Source: Actinomycetes bacterium (GTDB lineage Bacteria > Actinomycetota > Actinomycetes > Actinomycetales > Cellulomonadaceae). Taken from it: a DNA stretch of 64,000 nt. The notes beneath the pieces are model-generated. The model searched no databases. It saw nothing but the letters and a program-made list of their open reading frames with translations, and had not been told where the DNA came from. Shown here in pieces: positions 44,761-53,715 of this stretch (positions are counted from its first letter, which is position 1; each line of letters starts with the position of its first letter). Location: the NCBI GenBank assembly GCA_021778635.1, contig JAJYCD010000007.1:1-64000 (forward strand), in the 5' to 3' direction. The position numbers and the translations under genes are program-made.

Positions 44761-45639
44761 ATGGAACCGGGGCCCCGCCGACACGCGACGGGCCGCGGCC
44801 ACCGTGGGGCGCTCGCACCGGTGCTGGTCGTCCTCGTGGTTCTCGTCGGGCTGGGGACCGGGGCCGGTGGAGCCGCGCTCTGGTCGAGCGCGAACGACCG
44901 GACGCGGGCCGTCGACGTCGCGGCGACCGGCGTGAGCGACGACGCCGGCTCGGGCAACCAGTCGACGGCCGACGCCGCCGCCCGCACCGACGGTGCGGAC
45001 GGCCCGGCGGCGGCGAGCGGGGCGTCGGTGACGGCCCCGGTACCCGCTCCGACGACGGCACCGTCGACCGATCCGCGCACCACGGACGACGTCGCCGCGG
45101 GTGTCCTGTCGCTGGACGTCCCGGCGAGCGCGAGCGGGCGGCTCGTCGTCGTCCCGGGCGACGACCCTGCGCCGCGACCGGGCGCGGTGAAGACCGTGCG
45201 GGTCGAGGTCGAGGAGGGGCTCGACGTCGACGCGGCCCGGTTCGCCGCGTACGTGATGGAGACGCTCAACGACCCGCGCGGGTGGGGAGCGGGCGGCGCG
45301 TTCTCCTTCGCGCGGACGGACGACGCCGCCGACTACCGGGTGGTGCTCGCGTCGGCGAGCACCGTGGACCGGTTGTGCGCGCCGCTCCGTACCCAGGGCG
45401 AGGTCTCGTGCGCGATCGACGGCCACGCGACGATCAACTACGCGCGCTGGGTGACGGCGACGCCGGAGTTCAGCGGGATCGTCCGGACGTACCGGCAGTA
45501 CGTCGTCAACCACGAGGTCGGGCACCTGCTCGGTCACGGACACGTGACGTGCCCCGGTGCGGGGCACCTCGCGCCCGTGATGCAGCAGCAGACCTACGCA
45601 GCAGCCCCCTGCCTGCCCAACGCGTGGCCGAACCCCTGA
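44761..45639 (+). CDS. DUF3152 family membrane-anchored metalloprotease-like protein
   Basis: A 292-residue protein with an N-terminal signal anchor (about 18-42) and a disordered linker rich in Ala/Asp/Pro/Thr (45-130). The extracytoplasmic domain carries the metzincin zinc motif HEVGHLLGHGH (HExGHxxGxxH), followed by a Met-turn-like APVMQQQ. Four cysteines in this domain could form two disulfides. This matches DUF3152. Protease activity is inferred from the motif only. It lies divergent from the TetR gene, a conserved actinobacterial arrangement. Confidence 0.82.
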   Translation: MEPGPRRHATGRGHRGALAPVLVVLVVLVGLGTGAGGAALWSSANDRTRAVDVAATGVSDDAGSGNQSTADAAARTDGADGPAAASGASVTAPVPAPTTAPSTDPRTTDDVAAGVLSLDVPASASGRLVVVPGDDPAPRPGAVKTVRVEVEEGLDVDAARFAAYVMETLNDPRGWGAGGAFSFARTDDAADYRVVLASASTVDRLCAPLRTQGEVSCAIDGHATINYARWVTATPEFSGIVRTYRQYVVNHEVGHLLGHGHVTCPGAGHLAPVMQQQTYAAAPCLPNAWPNP

Positions 45640-45736
45640 CGGCGCGTGGTTCCGCGGCCGTCGTGGCGGACTCCGGTCGAGACGCTCGAGCGGCGCCGGG
45701 GCCGATGTGTCGGTGCGGTGTGGTGGGATCGGGACC

Positions 45737-48700
45737 GTGACGACCGGTGGTGCCCCTCCCCGCGCGGCGTCTCCCCGTCCTGGCGCTGCGCGCGGCCCCG
45801 CCGCCGCCCCACCCGGCCTCGGAGCGGCACATCCCCGCACGACGTCCGCGGGGCCCGACGTGAGCCTGCGGCGCCCGGCCCTCGCCGATGGCGGTCCGTC
45901 GCCCGTGCGTCTCGACGCCGGCCAGGCTGCCGTCGCGGCCTGGTGCTCGCAGGGGTGGCGCGTCGCACCGACCGGTGACGTGCGGCCGGCCGCGGGTTCG
46001 GCTCCTCGCGCCGGTGGGGCGCTCCTCGTGCTCGGTGCGCCGGGGACGGGCAAGACGACCGTGGCGGTCGAGGCCGTGCTCGCGGCCGTCGACCACGGCG
46101 TCGCGCCCGAGGACGTGCTCGTGCTCGCCGCGACGCGGCGCGGTGCCGCCGACCTGCGGGACCGGCTCTCCGCGCGGTTGCGCCGCACGACGACGAGCCC
46201 CGTCGTGCGCACCGCGGCGTCGGCGGCGTTCGCCCTGCTCCGCTCGCGCGCCGCCCTGCTGCGGGAACCACCGCCGACCCTCATCACCGGTCCGGAGCAG
46301 GACCTCGTGATCGGCGAGCTCCTGGCCGGGCACGCGGCGGGTGACGGGGTGCCGCTGGGCTGGCCGGCTTCCGTCCCCGCCGAGGTCCTCGGCCTGCGGG
46401 GTTTCCGCGACGAGCTGCGCGACCTGCTCATGCGCGCGGCCGAGCGCGGACTGCGCGACGTCGACCTCGCGCGGCTCGGGGTCGAGCACGGGCGGCCGGA
46501 GTGGGAGGCCGCCGCCGGGTTCTACCGCGAGTACCTGGCCGTCACGCGGCTGAGGCAGCAGACGCCGGACGTCGGCGAACGCTTCGACGCCGCGACCGTC
46601 GTGGACGAGGCGGCCGAGGCGCTGCAGGCCTGGCAGGACGAGGTGCCCGGGACGTCGCGACCGCACTGGCGGCTCGTGGTGGTCGACGACCATCACGAGA
46701 GCACCGCAGCGATGAGTCGCCTGCTGACGGTGCTCGCCGACGACGGCTCGCGGCTGGTGATGCTCGCGGATCCTGATGCCGCGGTGCAGACCTTCCGGGG
46801 AGCGAGCCCGCAGCGGGTCGCCGCTGCCGAGTCGAGGGGCGTCGGTGCCGGCAGGTTCGGGGCCGAGCGCATCGTGCTGTCCACGGCGTGGCGGCACGGG
46901 ACGGACCTCCGTGACACGGTCCGACGCGTGACCGAGGCGCTGCCGACCAGCGGCGTCGCCGCGCACCGCGCCGCCGGGCCGGGCCCTGCGCCGGAACCCC
47001 GACCGGTGGGCGCCGCCGTCCGGGTCGCGCTCCTCCCGAGCACGGCCCAGGAGGCGGCTCTCGTCGCGCAACATCTCCGACGCGCACACCTGCATCACGA
47101 CGCGCCGTGGGACTCGATGGCGGTGATCGCGCGCACCGGTGGTCAGGTGGCTGCGCTGCGTCGTGCTCTCGCGGCGGCGGCGGTCCCCGTCGCGGTGATC
47201 GGCAGCGATCTCGCCCTGCACCAGGAGCCGGCGGTCCGTCCGCTGCTCGTGGCGCTCGAGAGCGTGCTCGCAGACGGTCCGGTCGAGCTCGGACCCGAGG
47301 TCGCGGTCGCCCTGCTCACGTCACCCCTCGCCGGGCTCGACAGCATCGGGCTCCGACGACTCCGCCGGGCGCTGCGGGCGGAGGAGCTCTCGGGGGGCGG
47401 CGGGCGGGCGAGCGACGCGCTGCTCGTCGAGGTCCTCGCCGACCCGGCGCGCGCCGAGTCGCTCCCCGCGACCGTCCGGCGTGGTGTCGTGCGGGTGGCG
47501 CGGTCGCTCGCTGCCGGGCGCACCGAGCTCGAGCGACCCGGCTCGGACGTGCAGACCGTCCTGTGGTCGCTGTGGGCCGGCGCGGACGTGGCCGAGGGCT
47601 GGCGCCGCACCGCGCTCGGGGGCGGTGCGACCGGCGCGCGCGCCGATCGCGACCTCGACGCGGTCCTTGCCCTCTTCCGGGCCGCCGAGACCTTCGTGGA
47701 CCGGCTGCCGCAGGCGCCGCCGCGCGCGTTCCTCGAGTACCTCCGATCCCAGGACCTCCCGGCGGACACCCTCGCCGCGCGTTCGAGCAGCCGAGATGCG
47801 GTCGCCGTGCTGACGCCCGCGGGTGCCGCCGGGCGGGAGTGGGACCACGTCGTGGTCGCGGGCGTGCAGGACGGCGTGTGGCCCGACCTCCGGCTCCGCG
47901 ACTCGCTGCTCGGCGCGGGTCGGCTCGTCGAGATCTGTGACGGGCGCGACGCGGGGCCGGGCGATCCCGGCGCCGTCGCCCGTCGCGCGGTGCTGGGCGA
48001 CGAGCTCCGGGCGTTCGTCGTCGCGACGTCACGGGCCCGGACGTCGCTCCTGGTCACCGCGGTCGACGGGGAGGACCTCGTCCCGTCGTCGTTCGTCGAC
48101 CTCGTGCAGCCCGGGGAGGTCGAGGACGAGGACGGGCGGGACCCGCGGCGGACGGTCGCCGGTCGACCGCTCGACCTCGGCGGTGTCGTGGCCGGTCTGC
48201 GCGCGGACCTCGAGGGGAGCGTCGGCACCGACCCGGCGGCAGCGGAGGGCGTGCTCGACGTCGAGGCCGCGCGGCTGCTCGCGGTGCTGGCCCGCGAGGG
48301 GGTGGACGGTGCTGACCCGGGCCAGTGGTACGGACTCGCCCCGTTCTCGAGCGAGGAACCGCTGTGGGCGGAGGAGGCCGTCGTGCCGGTCTCGCCGTCG
48401 AAGGTGGAGCTCGTCCGGACGTGCGCACTGCGCTGGGCGCTCGAGAGCGCCGGAGGTGCGGCGCCCGGGGCCACCAGCCAGTCGCTCGGCACCCTCGTGC
48501 ACGCGCTCGCTCATGACCTGCCGCGCGGGACGTACGCCGAGCTCTCCGCGGAGCTCGACCGACGGTGGGGCGAGCTCGGCCTGGGAGATGGCTGGACCGC
48601 GACGGCCGAGCGTCGACGGGCCGAGAGGATGATCCGGCGCCTCGCGGACTACCTGGCGCAGGCCGGTGAGCCGGTGCTCCTCGAGGCACCGTTCCGGTTG

Positions 48701-49132
48701 GAGGTCGGCAGGGCGCTCGTGCGCGGGACGGCCGACCGCCTCGAGGACGTGGGCGACGGCGAGGTCGAGGTGGTCGACCTCAAGACCGGTCGGCGCGCTC
48801 CGAGGGCGGAGGAGAGCGAGCAGAACCCGCAGCTCGGCAGCTACCAGCTCGCGGTCGACGCGGGCGCGTTCGAGGGTCTCCCGGTGGGGACGCGCAGTGC
48901 GGGCGCCCGGCTCGTCTTCGTGGGGGACGTCAACAAGGGCTACGCGGAACGCCACCAGCAGGCGCTCGAGCCCGACGAGACGGGGGCCACCCATGCGCAT
49001 CGCGCGATCGCCGGGGCCGTCGAGGCGATGGCGGCCTCGTGCTTCACGGCGACCGTCAACGACCTGTGCCCGACGTGCCCGGTACGGCGCAGCTGCCCCG
49101 CGCAGGACGACGGCGAGCAGGTCGGCCAGTGA
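45737..49132 (+). CDS. adnA: AdnA subunit of the AdnAB helicase-nuclease
   Basis: First subunit of the actinobacterial double-strand-break resecting motor-nuclease. About 1131 residues: an N-terminal UvrD-like motor with Walker A GAPGTGKTTVAVEA, a degenerate Walker B VVVDDHHEST, and a C-terminal RecB-type nuclease with VVDLKTGRR and QLGSYQLAV. Cysteines in VRTCALRW and LCPTCPVRRSCP form the four-Cys pattern of Fe-S-stapled nucleases. The start is uncertain: GTG 45737 has TGGGAT 7 nt upstream, while GTG 45860 (1090 residues) begins closer to the conserved domain. The stop overlaps adnB by GTGA. Confidence 0.88.
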   Translation: MTTGGAPPRAASPRPGAARGPAAAPPGLGAAHPRTTSAGPDVSLRRPALADGGPSPVRLDAGQAAVAAWCSQGWRVAPTGDVRPAAGSAPRAGGALLVLGAPGTGKTTVAVEAVLAAVDHGVAPEDVLVLAATRRGAADLRDRLSARLRRTTTSPVVRTAASAAFALLRSRAALLREPPPTLITGPEQDLVIGELLAGHAAGDGVPLGWPASVPAEVLGLRGFRDELRDLLMRAAERGLRDVDLARLGVEHGRPEWEAAAGFYREYLAVTRLRQQTPDVGERFDAATVVDEAAEALQAWQDEVPGTSRPHWRLVVVDDHHESTAAMSRLLTVLADDGSRLVMLADPDAAVQTFRGASPQRVAAAESRGVGAGRFGAERIVLSTAWRHGTDLRDTVRRVTEALPTSGVAAHRAAGPGPAPEPRPVGAAVRVALLPSTAQEAALVAQHLRRAHLHHDAPWDSMAVIARTGGQVAALRRALAAAAVPVAVIGSDLALHQEPAVRPLLVALESVLADGPVELGPEVAVALLTSPLAGLDSIGLRRLRRALRAEELSGGGGRASDALLVEVLADPARAESLPATVRRGVVRVARSLAAGRTELERPGSDVQTVLWSLWAGADVAEGWRRTALGGGATGARADRDLDAVLALFRAAETFVDRLPQAPPRAFLEYLRSQDLPADTLAARSSSRDAVAVLTPAGAAGREWDHVVVAGVQDGVWPDLRLRDSLLGAGRLVEICDGRDAGPGDPGAVARRAVLGDELRAFVVATSRARTSLLVTAVDGEDLVPSSFVDLVQPGEVEDEDGRDPRRTVAGRPLDLGGVVAGLRADLEGSVGTDPAAAEGVLDVEAARLLAVLAREGVDGADPGQWYGLAPFSSEEPLWAEEAVVPVSPSKVELVRTCALRWALESAGGAAPGATSQSLGTLVHALAHDLPRGTYAELSAELDRRWGELGLGDGWTATAERRRAERMIRRLADYLAQAGEPVLLEAPFRLEVGRALVRGTADRLEDVGDGEVEVVDLKTGRRAPRAEESEQNPQLGSYQLAVDAGAFEGLPVGTRSAGARLVFVGDVNKGYAERHQQALEPDETGATHAHRAIAGAVEAMAASCFTATVNDLCPTCPVRRSCPAQDDGEQVGQ

Positions 49133-52100
49133 CCCGGTTCAGCGCCGTCGAGATCTCTCGGCTGCTGCGGCAGCCGCACCAGCCCACCGAGGAGCAGCGG
49201 GCGATCATCGAGGCCCCGCTCGAGCCGGTCCTCGTGGTCGCCGGCGCGGGTTCCGGGAAGACCGAGACCATGGCCGCGCGCGTCGTCTACCTGGTCGCCA
49301 ACGGGCTGGTCGAGCCCGACCAGGTCCTCGGCCTCACGTTCACGCGCAAGGCCGCCGGAGAGCTCCGCGAGCGGGTGACGGTGCGGCTCCGGCACCTCGA
49401 CCGCGTGCTCCCCGGCTCCGTGACGGCGCAGGGTGCGCTCGACCTGGTCCGCCCGACGATCTCGACCTACAACTCGTACGCCGCGTCCCTCGTCGGTGAC
49501 CACGTGCTCCGGATCGGGATCGAACCCGGAGCCCGGGTGCTCGGTGAGGCGGCGCAGTGGCAGCTCGCGAGCGACGTCGTCGAGCACTGGGGCGAGGACC
49601 TGGCGACGGATGCAGCCGTCTCGACGGTCGTGGCCGCGGTCCGCTCCCTCGACGGTGCGCTCAACGAGCACGTCCTGACCCCCGACGAGGCGCGGAGACG
49701 GATCCGCGACCTCATCGACACGATCACCGAGACCCCCGCGGGCGATCGCCCGCGTGCGCCGTACGCCAAGGTGATCGCTCTCGTGGATTCGCTCGAGGAG
49801 CGGCTCCGGGTCCTGGACGTCGTGGACGCCTACCGGCGCCGGAAGCGTTCGGAGGAGGCGCTCGACTTCGGGGACCAGGTCGCGCTGGCCGAGCGCCTCG
49901 CGCGCGAGGTCCCGGCGGTCCGGGACGGCGAGCGGGCGCGGTTCCGGGTGGTGCTGCTCGACGAGTACCAGGACACCTCCGTGGTGCAGGCGCGTCTTCT
50001 GCACCAGCTGTTCGGCGACGGGCACCCCGTGATGGCCGTCGGTGATCCGCAGCAGTCCATCTACGGGTGGCGTGGGGCGAGCGCCGGAGGGCTCGAGCGC
50101 TTCCGGGACGAGTTCCGGCGATCGGCCGAGAGCGGTTCGAGTGCGCGGGCGCGACGGCTCACGCTGAGCGTCTCGTGGCGCAACGACCAGGCGGTCCTCG
50201 ACGTCGCGAACGCGGTGTCCGCCGAGCTGCGCACCGCCGGGCACGCGGTGGGCGACCCGCCGCTCCGGGCGCGACCCGCAGCAGGTGCGGGGGAGGTGCG
50301 GGCCCACTACGCCGAGAACGAGGCCGCCGAGGCCGCGGCGATCGCCGAGTTCGTCGCCGCGCGTTGGCGCCCGTCGTCGCGTCGTGGAGGCCAGGTGACG
50401 TCGCCGGTCACGGCGGCGGTGCTGTGCCGCAAGCGCGCCCAGTTCTCCGCGATCCGGGAGGCGTTGCGGGCCCGGGGCATCCCGGTCGAGGTCGTCGGGC
50501 TGGGTGGGCTGCTGACGTCACCCGAGGTGACCGACCTGGTGGCGGCGTTGCAGGCCGCCCACGACCCGTCGCGGGGTGACGCCCTCATGCGACTGCTGAC
50601 GGGGCCACGGCTGCGGCTCGGCGCGGCCGACCTGCACGCTCTCGCCGACTGGTCGTCCGAGCTCGTCGGTGCGCGCAGCGGCTCGAGCGGCCTCGAGGGC
50701 GACGTGGTCGACGACCGCAGCATCGTCGACGCCCTCGAGGACCTCCCCCGGAGCGGGTGGACCAGTCGTCAGGGGCGGACCCTGAGCGCGGCCGCGCACG
50801 AGCGCCTCGCGGACCTGGCCACCGCACTGCGGCTGCTGCGCGAGCACGCCTACCTGTCACTGCCGGAGCTCGTGGCCGAGGCCGAGCGGCTCCTTCGACT
50901 CGACATCGAGGTGAGCGCCCGGCCGGGTCTCGGCGCCGGTCGCGGGCGTGCGAACCTCGACGCGTTCCGCGGGGTCGCGGCCGACTTCGCGGGCGACTCG
51001 CCGTTGCCGACCCTCGGCGCATTCCTGGCGTGGCTCGAGGCCGCCGAGCGTGAGGAGCGCGGGCTCGACCGCCCGGTTGCCGACCCGGACCCGGACGCGG
51101 TGCAGCTCATCACCGTGCACGGTGCGAAAGGGCTCGAGTGGGACGTGGTCGTGGTCGCCGGCCTGAGCGACGGGGTCTTCCCGGCGATCAGGACGCTCGG
51201 GGCGAGCGGTCCGCGCGACTCGGGATGGCTGACGGGCCTCGGCACGCTGCCCTACCCGTTGCGTGGCGACGCCGGAGACCTGCCGGTGTTCGCCTACCGG
51301 GACGCCGGCAGCCCCAAGGAGCTCGAGCTGCGGCGCGAGCAGTTCGTCGTCGACGCCGGTGCGCATCAGCTGCGCGAGGAGCGACGTCTCGCCTACGTCG
51401 CGGTGACGCGTGCGCGGCACCACCTCCTGCTGACAGGCTCGTACTGGCGGGACGCGACCACCGCGCACCCTGCCGCGCTGTTCTTGTCCGAGCTCGTCGA
51501 GGCCGGGCTCGTGGTGGCCGACGGCAACCTCGACGGGCCGACCGAGGCACGGCCCGAGCCGCCGAGCGGCGCGGACCTGCCGCGCTGGCCGCGCCCGGAT
51601 GCGCCCGGTGGGCGTCGTGATGCCCTCGAGCGCGCGGCGGATGCGGTACGCACCAGGCTCGGGACGACGACGGTGCTCGTCGGCGCCGGCGGCTCCGATG
51701 CTGCCGGCGTGGACGAGCGGACCCGCGACGTCGTCCTCCTTCTCGAGGAACGTCGCCGTCGGGCGACGCCGGATCCGGGAGTCGAGCTCCCGGCGCACCT
51801 CTCCGCCTCCGCGGTGGTCCGGCTGGCGGCCGACCCGCAGGCCTTCGCCGGCGCGCTCCGCCGTCCCGTCCCGCTCGAACCGTCACCGCAGGCGCGTCGA
51901 GGCACGCGCTTCCATGCCTGGGTCGAGTCCCACTTCGCGGCGCCCGCGCTCGTCGACCTCGAGGACCTCCCCGGGAGCGACGACGACGCGGACCTGCCGA
52001 CTGCGGACGACCGGTCGCTGCGCGAGAGCTTCCTCCGGAGCCCGTGGGCCGACCGGGTTCCGGTGGCCGTCGAGGTCGACATCGAGACGCCCGTGGCGGG

Positions 52101-52569
52101 CTACGTGCTCCGTTCCCGGATAGACGCGGTCTTCCCCGATCCGGATGCGCCGACGCTGCCGTCCGCTGCGGTGCCGTCCGCTGCGGTGCCGCCGGGTTCC
52201 GTGCCGTCCGCTGCGGTGCCGTCAGGTTCCGTGCGATCGGCTCCCGTGCCGTCCGGCACCGGGACGACGCGTCGTCCGGTCGTCGTCGTCGACTGGAAGA
52301 CGGGGCGTCCGCCCGCCGACCCGGAGGCCATGCGCGCGCGTGAGCTCCAGCTCGCCGTCTACCGACTGGCCTGGTCGCGATGGACCGGAACGCCCCTCGA
52401 GCACGTGCGGGCTGCGTTCTTCTACGTCGCCGCGGGTGAGACCGTCTACCCGCAGCGGCTGCTCGACGAGCAGGAGATCGAGGCCTTCCTGACTGCCGTC
52501 ACGGAAGCGGCGCCGGACGGTCAGAACGTGTCGCGGAAGGAGAACCTCGGGACGACGTCGCCGGCGTGA
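49129..52569 (+). CDS. adnB: AdnB subunit of the AdnAB helicase-nuclease
   Basis: Second subunit, 1146 residues, with the main motor. Walker A is AGAGSGKTETMAAR, Walker B is LLDEYQDTS, and later helicase motifs are GDPQQSIYGWRGA, LSVSWRND and TVHGAKGLEWD. The C-terminal nuclease has RSRIDAVF and VVDWKTGRPP with QLAVYRLAW. Between these two motifs lies a 35-residue Ser/Ala/Val/Pro repeat insertion. GTG 49129 overlaps the adnA stop. The last 49 bp overlap the convergent phosphotransferase gene. Confidence 0.92.
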   Translation: MTRFSAVEISRLLRQPHQPTEEQRAIIEAPLEPVLVVAGAGSGKTETMAARVVYLVANGLVEPDQVLGLTFTRKAAGELRERVTVRLRHLDRVLPGSVTAQGALDLVRPTISTYNSYAASLVGDHVLRIGIEPGARVLGEAAQWQLASDVVEHWGEDLATDAAVSTVVAAVRSLDGALNEHVLTPDEARRRIRDLIDTITETPAGDRPRAPYAKVIALVDSLEERLRVLDVVDAYRRRKRSEEALDFGDQVALAERLAREVPAVRDGERARFRVVLLDEYQDTSVVQARLLHQLFGDGHPVMAVGDPQQSIYGWRGASAGGLERFRDEFRRSAESGSSARARRLTLSVSWRNDQAVLDVANAVSAELRTAGHAVGDPPLRARPAAGAGEVRAHYAENEAAEAAAIAEFVAARWRPSSRRGGQVTSPVTAAVLCRKRAQFSAIREALRARGIPVEVVGLGGLLTSPEVTDLVAALQAAHDPSRGDALMRLLTGPRLRLGAADLHALADWSSELVGARSGSSGLEGDVVDDRSIVDALEDLPRSGWTSRQGRTLSAAAHERLADLATALRLLREHAYLSLPELVAEAERLLRLDIEVSARPGLGAGRGRANLDAFRGVAADFAGDSPLPTLGAFLAWLEAAEREERGLDRPVADPDPDAVQLITVHGAKGLEWDVVVVAGLSDGVFPAIRTLGASGPRDSGWLTGLGTLPYPLRGDAGDLPVFAYRDAGSPKELELRREQFVVDAGAHQLREERRLAYVAVTRARHHLLLTGSYWRDATTAHPAALFLSELVEAGLVVADGNLDGPTEARPEPPSGADLPRWPRPDAPGGRRDALERAADAVRTRLGTTTVLVGAGGSDAAGVDERTRDVVLLLEERRRRATPDPGVELPAHLSASAVVRLAADPQAFAGALRRPVPLEPSPQARRGTRFHAWVESHFAAPALVDLEDLPGSDDDADLPTADDRSLRESFLRSPWADRVPVAVEVDIETPVAGYVLRSRIDAVFPDPDAPTLPSAAVPSAAVPPGSVPSAAVPSGSVRSAPVPSGTGTTRRPVVVVDWKTGRPPADPEAMRARELQLAVYRLAWSRWTGTPLEHVRAAFFYVAAGETVYPQRLLDEQEIEAFLTAVTEAAPDGQNVSRKENLGTTSPA
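52158..52255. repeat. 15-bp repeats inserted in the AdnB nuclease domain
   Basis: About six imperfect in-frame 15-bp units related to GTGCCGTCCGCTGCG encode units such as VPSAA and VPSGS. They sit between the catalytic Asp of RSRIDAVF and VVDWKTG, a loop that must tolerate extension. Confidence 0.9.
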
Positions 52570-53537
52570 CGGTCGAAGGCGCTCGCAGGCACCAGGTCTG
52601 GGTCGTCGCCCTCGGCGACGTCGTCCGACGCGGACGACGCGTCGAGGTCGTCGAGCATCTGCACGGCGTCCGCGACGATCTCGTCGTCGTTCGACCGCAC
52701 GCCGTACAGGAGCCACCGCGCCAACGCGAGCTCACCCGCGAGGTAGGCGCGCTCGGTGAGGTGCGGGTCGAGCAGCTCCGTGCGCCGGAGCTGGTAGGCC
52801 TCCATGACCGACTCCGCCGCGTCGTGCGGCGCCGCGACCATGAGCCAGGCGAGGTCGTCGGCGGGGTCGGCGACCTTCGCCTCGCCCCAGCCGAGGATCG
52901 CGCTGACACCACCGTCGGCGACGAGGACGTTCTCGATCGTGAGGTCACCGTGGACGACGGTCGGCCGGAAGCGCCAGACGGCGACGTTCTCCAGCGCAGC
53001 CTCCCAGCGACGCAGGAGGCGGACCGGTACGTGTCCGGTCCGCGCCGCCTCGTCGACCTCGGCCATCCGTCGCTGCCGGTAGGCCTCGGCGTCGTAGGCG
53101 GGGAGGCCGGCGTTCTCGACGACCGAGGTCGGGAGCTCGTGGAGCGCGGCGAGGGCCCGACCGAGCGACGCGGCGAGACCCGGACCGGGCGGAAGCGTCT
53201 CGAGCCGCAACGGCCTGCCGGGCAGCTCCGCATGGACGACGGCGCGCCCGCCCTCGGGAAGGTGCGCGAACCCGGCCACCCGTGGCACGCCGAACGGCAG
53301 CGCGCCCGCGTCGATCTGTTCGGCGAGCAGCTCGAGCAGGCCGACCTCCGCCTCGAGCGCGGCGCCCCCGGCGGGGCTGACCGGGGCACGGACGATCCAG
53401 CGGTGACGCGTCGCGTCGATCACGACGGCGGTGTCGACGTCACCCCCCGAGTCGCGCGGCCGGCGCACGTCGAACGCGTCAAGGCCCGGGATGGCGACGG
53501 TCGCGAGAGCGGCGAGGGCGAGGGGTGAGCGAGGCAC
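52521..53537 (-). CDS. Aminoglycoside/macrolide phosphotransferase-like kinase
   Basis: A 338-residue protein-kinase-fold phosphotransferase. The catalytic loop VVHGDLTIENVLV is intact. The Mg-binding Asp expected in the next motif (IDW) is Gly here: AILGWGEAKVADPADDLAWL. The protein could therefore be a family with altered metal binding or a pseudokinase. A genes-in-order match (between adnAB and nudC) is common in actinobacteria, so it is likely a housekeeping enzyme and not acquired resistance. GTG 53537 lies 7 nt after a minus-strand TACGCT -10 box (53545-53550). Confidence 0.8.
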   Translation of the reverse strand: MPRSPLALAALATVAIPGLDAFDVRRPRDSGGDVDTAVVIDATRHRWIVRAPVSPAGGAALEAEVGLLELLAEQIDAGALPFGVPRVAGFAHLPEGGRAVVHAELPGRPLRLETLPPGPGLAASLGRALAALHELPTSVVENAGLPAYDAEAYRQRRMAEVDEAARTGHVPVRLLRRWEAALENVAVWRFRPTVVHGDLTIENVLVADGGVSAILGWGEAKVADPADDLAWLMVAAPHDAAESVMEAYQLRRTELLDPHLTERAYLAGELALARWLLYGVRSNDDEIVADAVQMLDDLDASSASDDVAEGDDPDLVPASAFDRHAGDVVPRFSFRDTF

Positions 53538-53715
53538 GTCATCCAGCGTAGGTCGGGCGGCCGCGGTTGCCCGGGTACTGCCCTGGCGTGTCCGTGGGCA
53601 CCTGCCCGGCGGGACCCGCTGCCCCGGGAACGCGAAGGCACCGTGTCGGCCGCCCCGGGATCGGCCGACACGACGGGGGCGCCGGGGATCCGGCGCGGCG
53701 ACGTACCGTGGGCGG

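Noticed and set aside
52521-53537. Acquired antibiotic-resistance phosphotransferase
   Set aside because: Base composition and gene order match the resident genome, and the Mg-binding Asp is missing, so acquired resistance is not supported.
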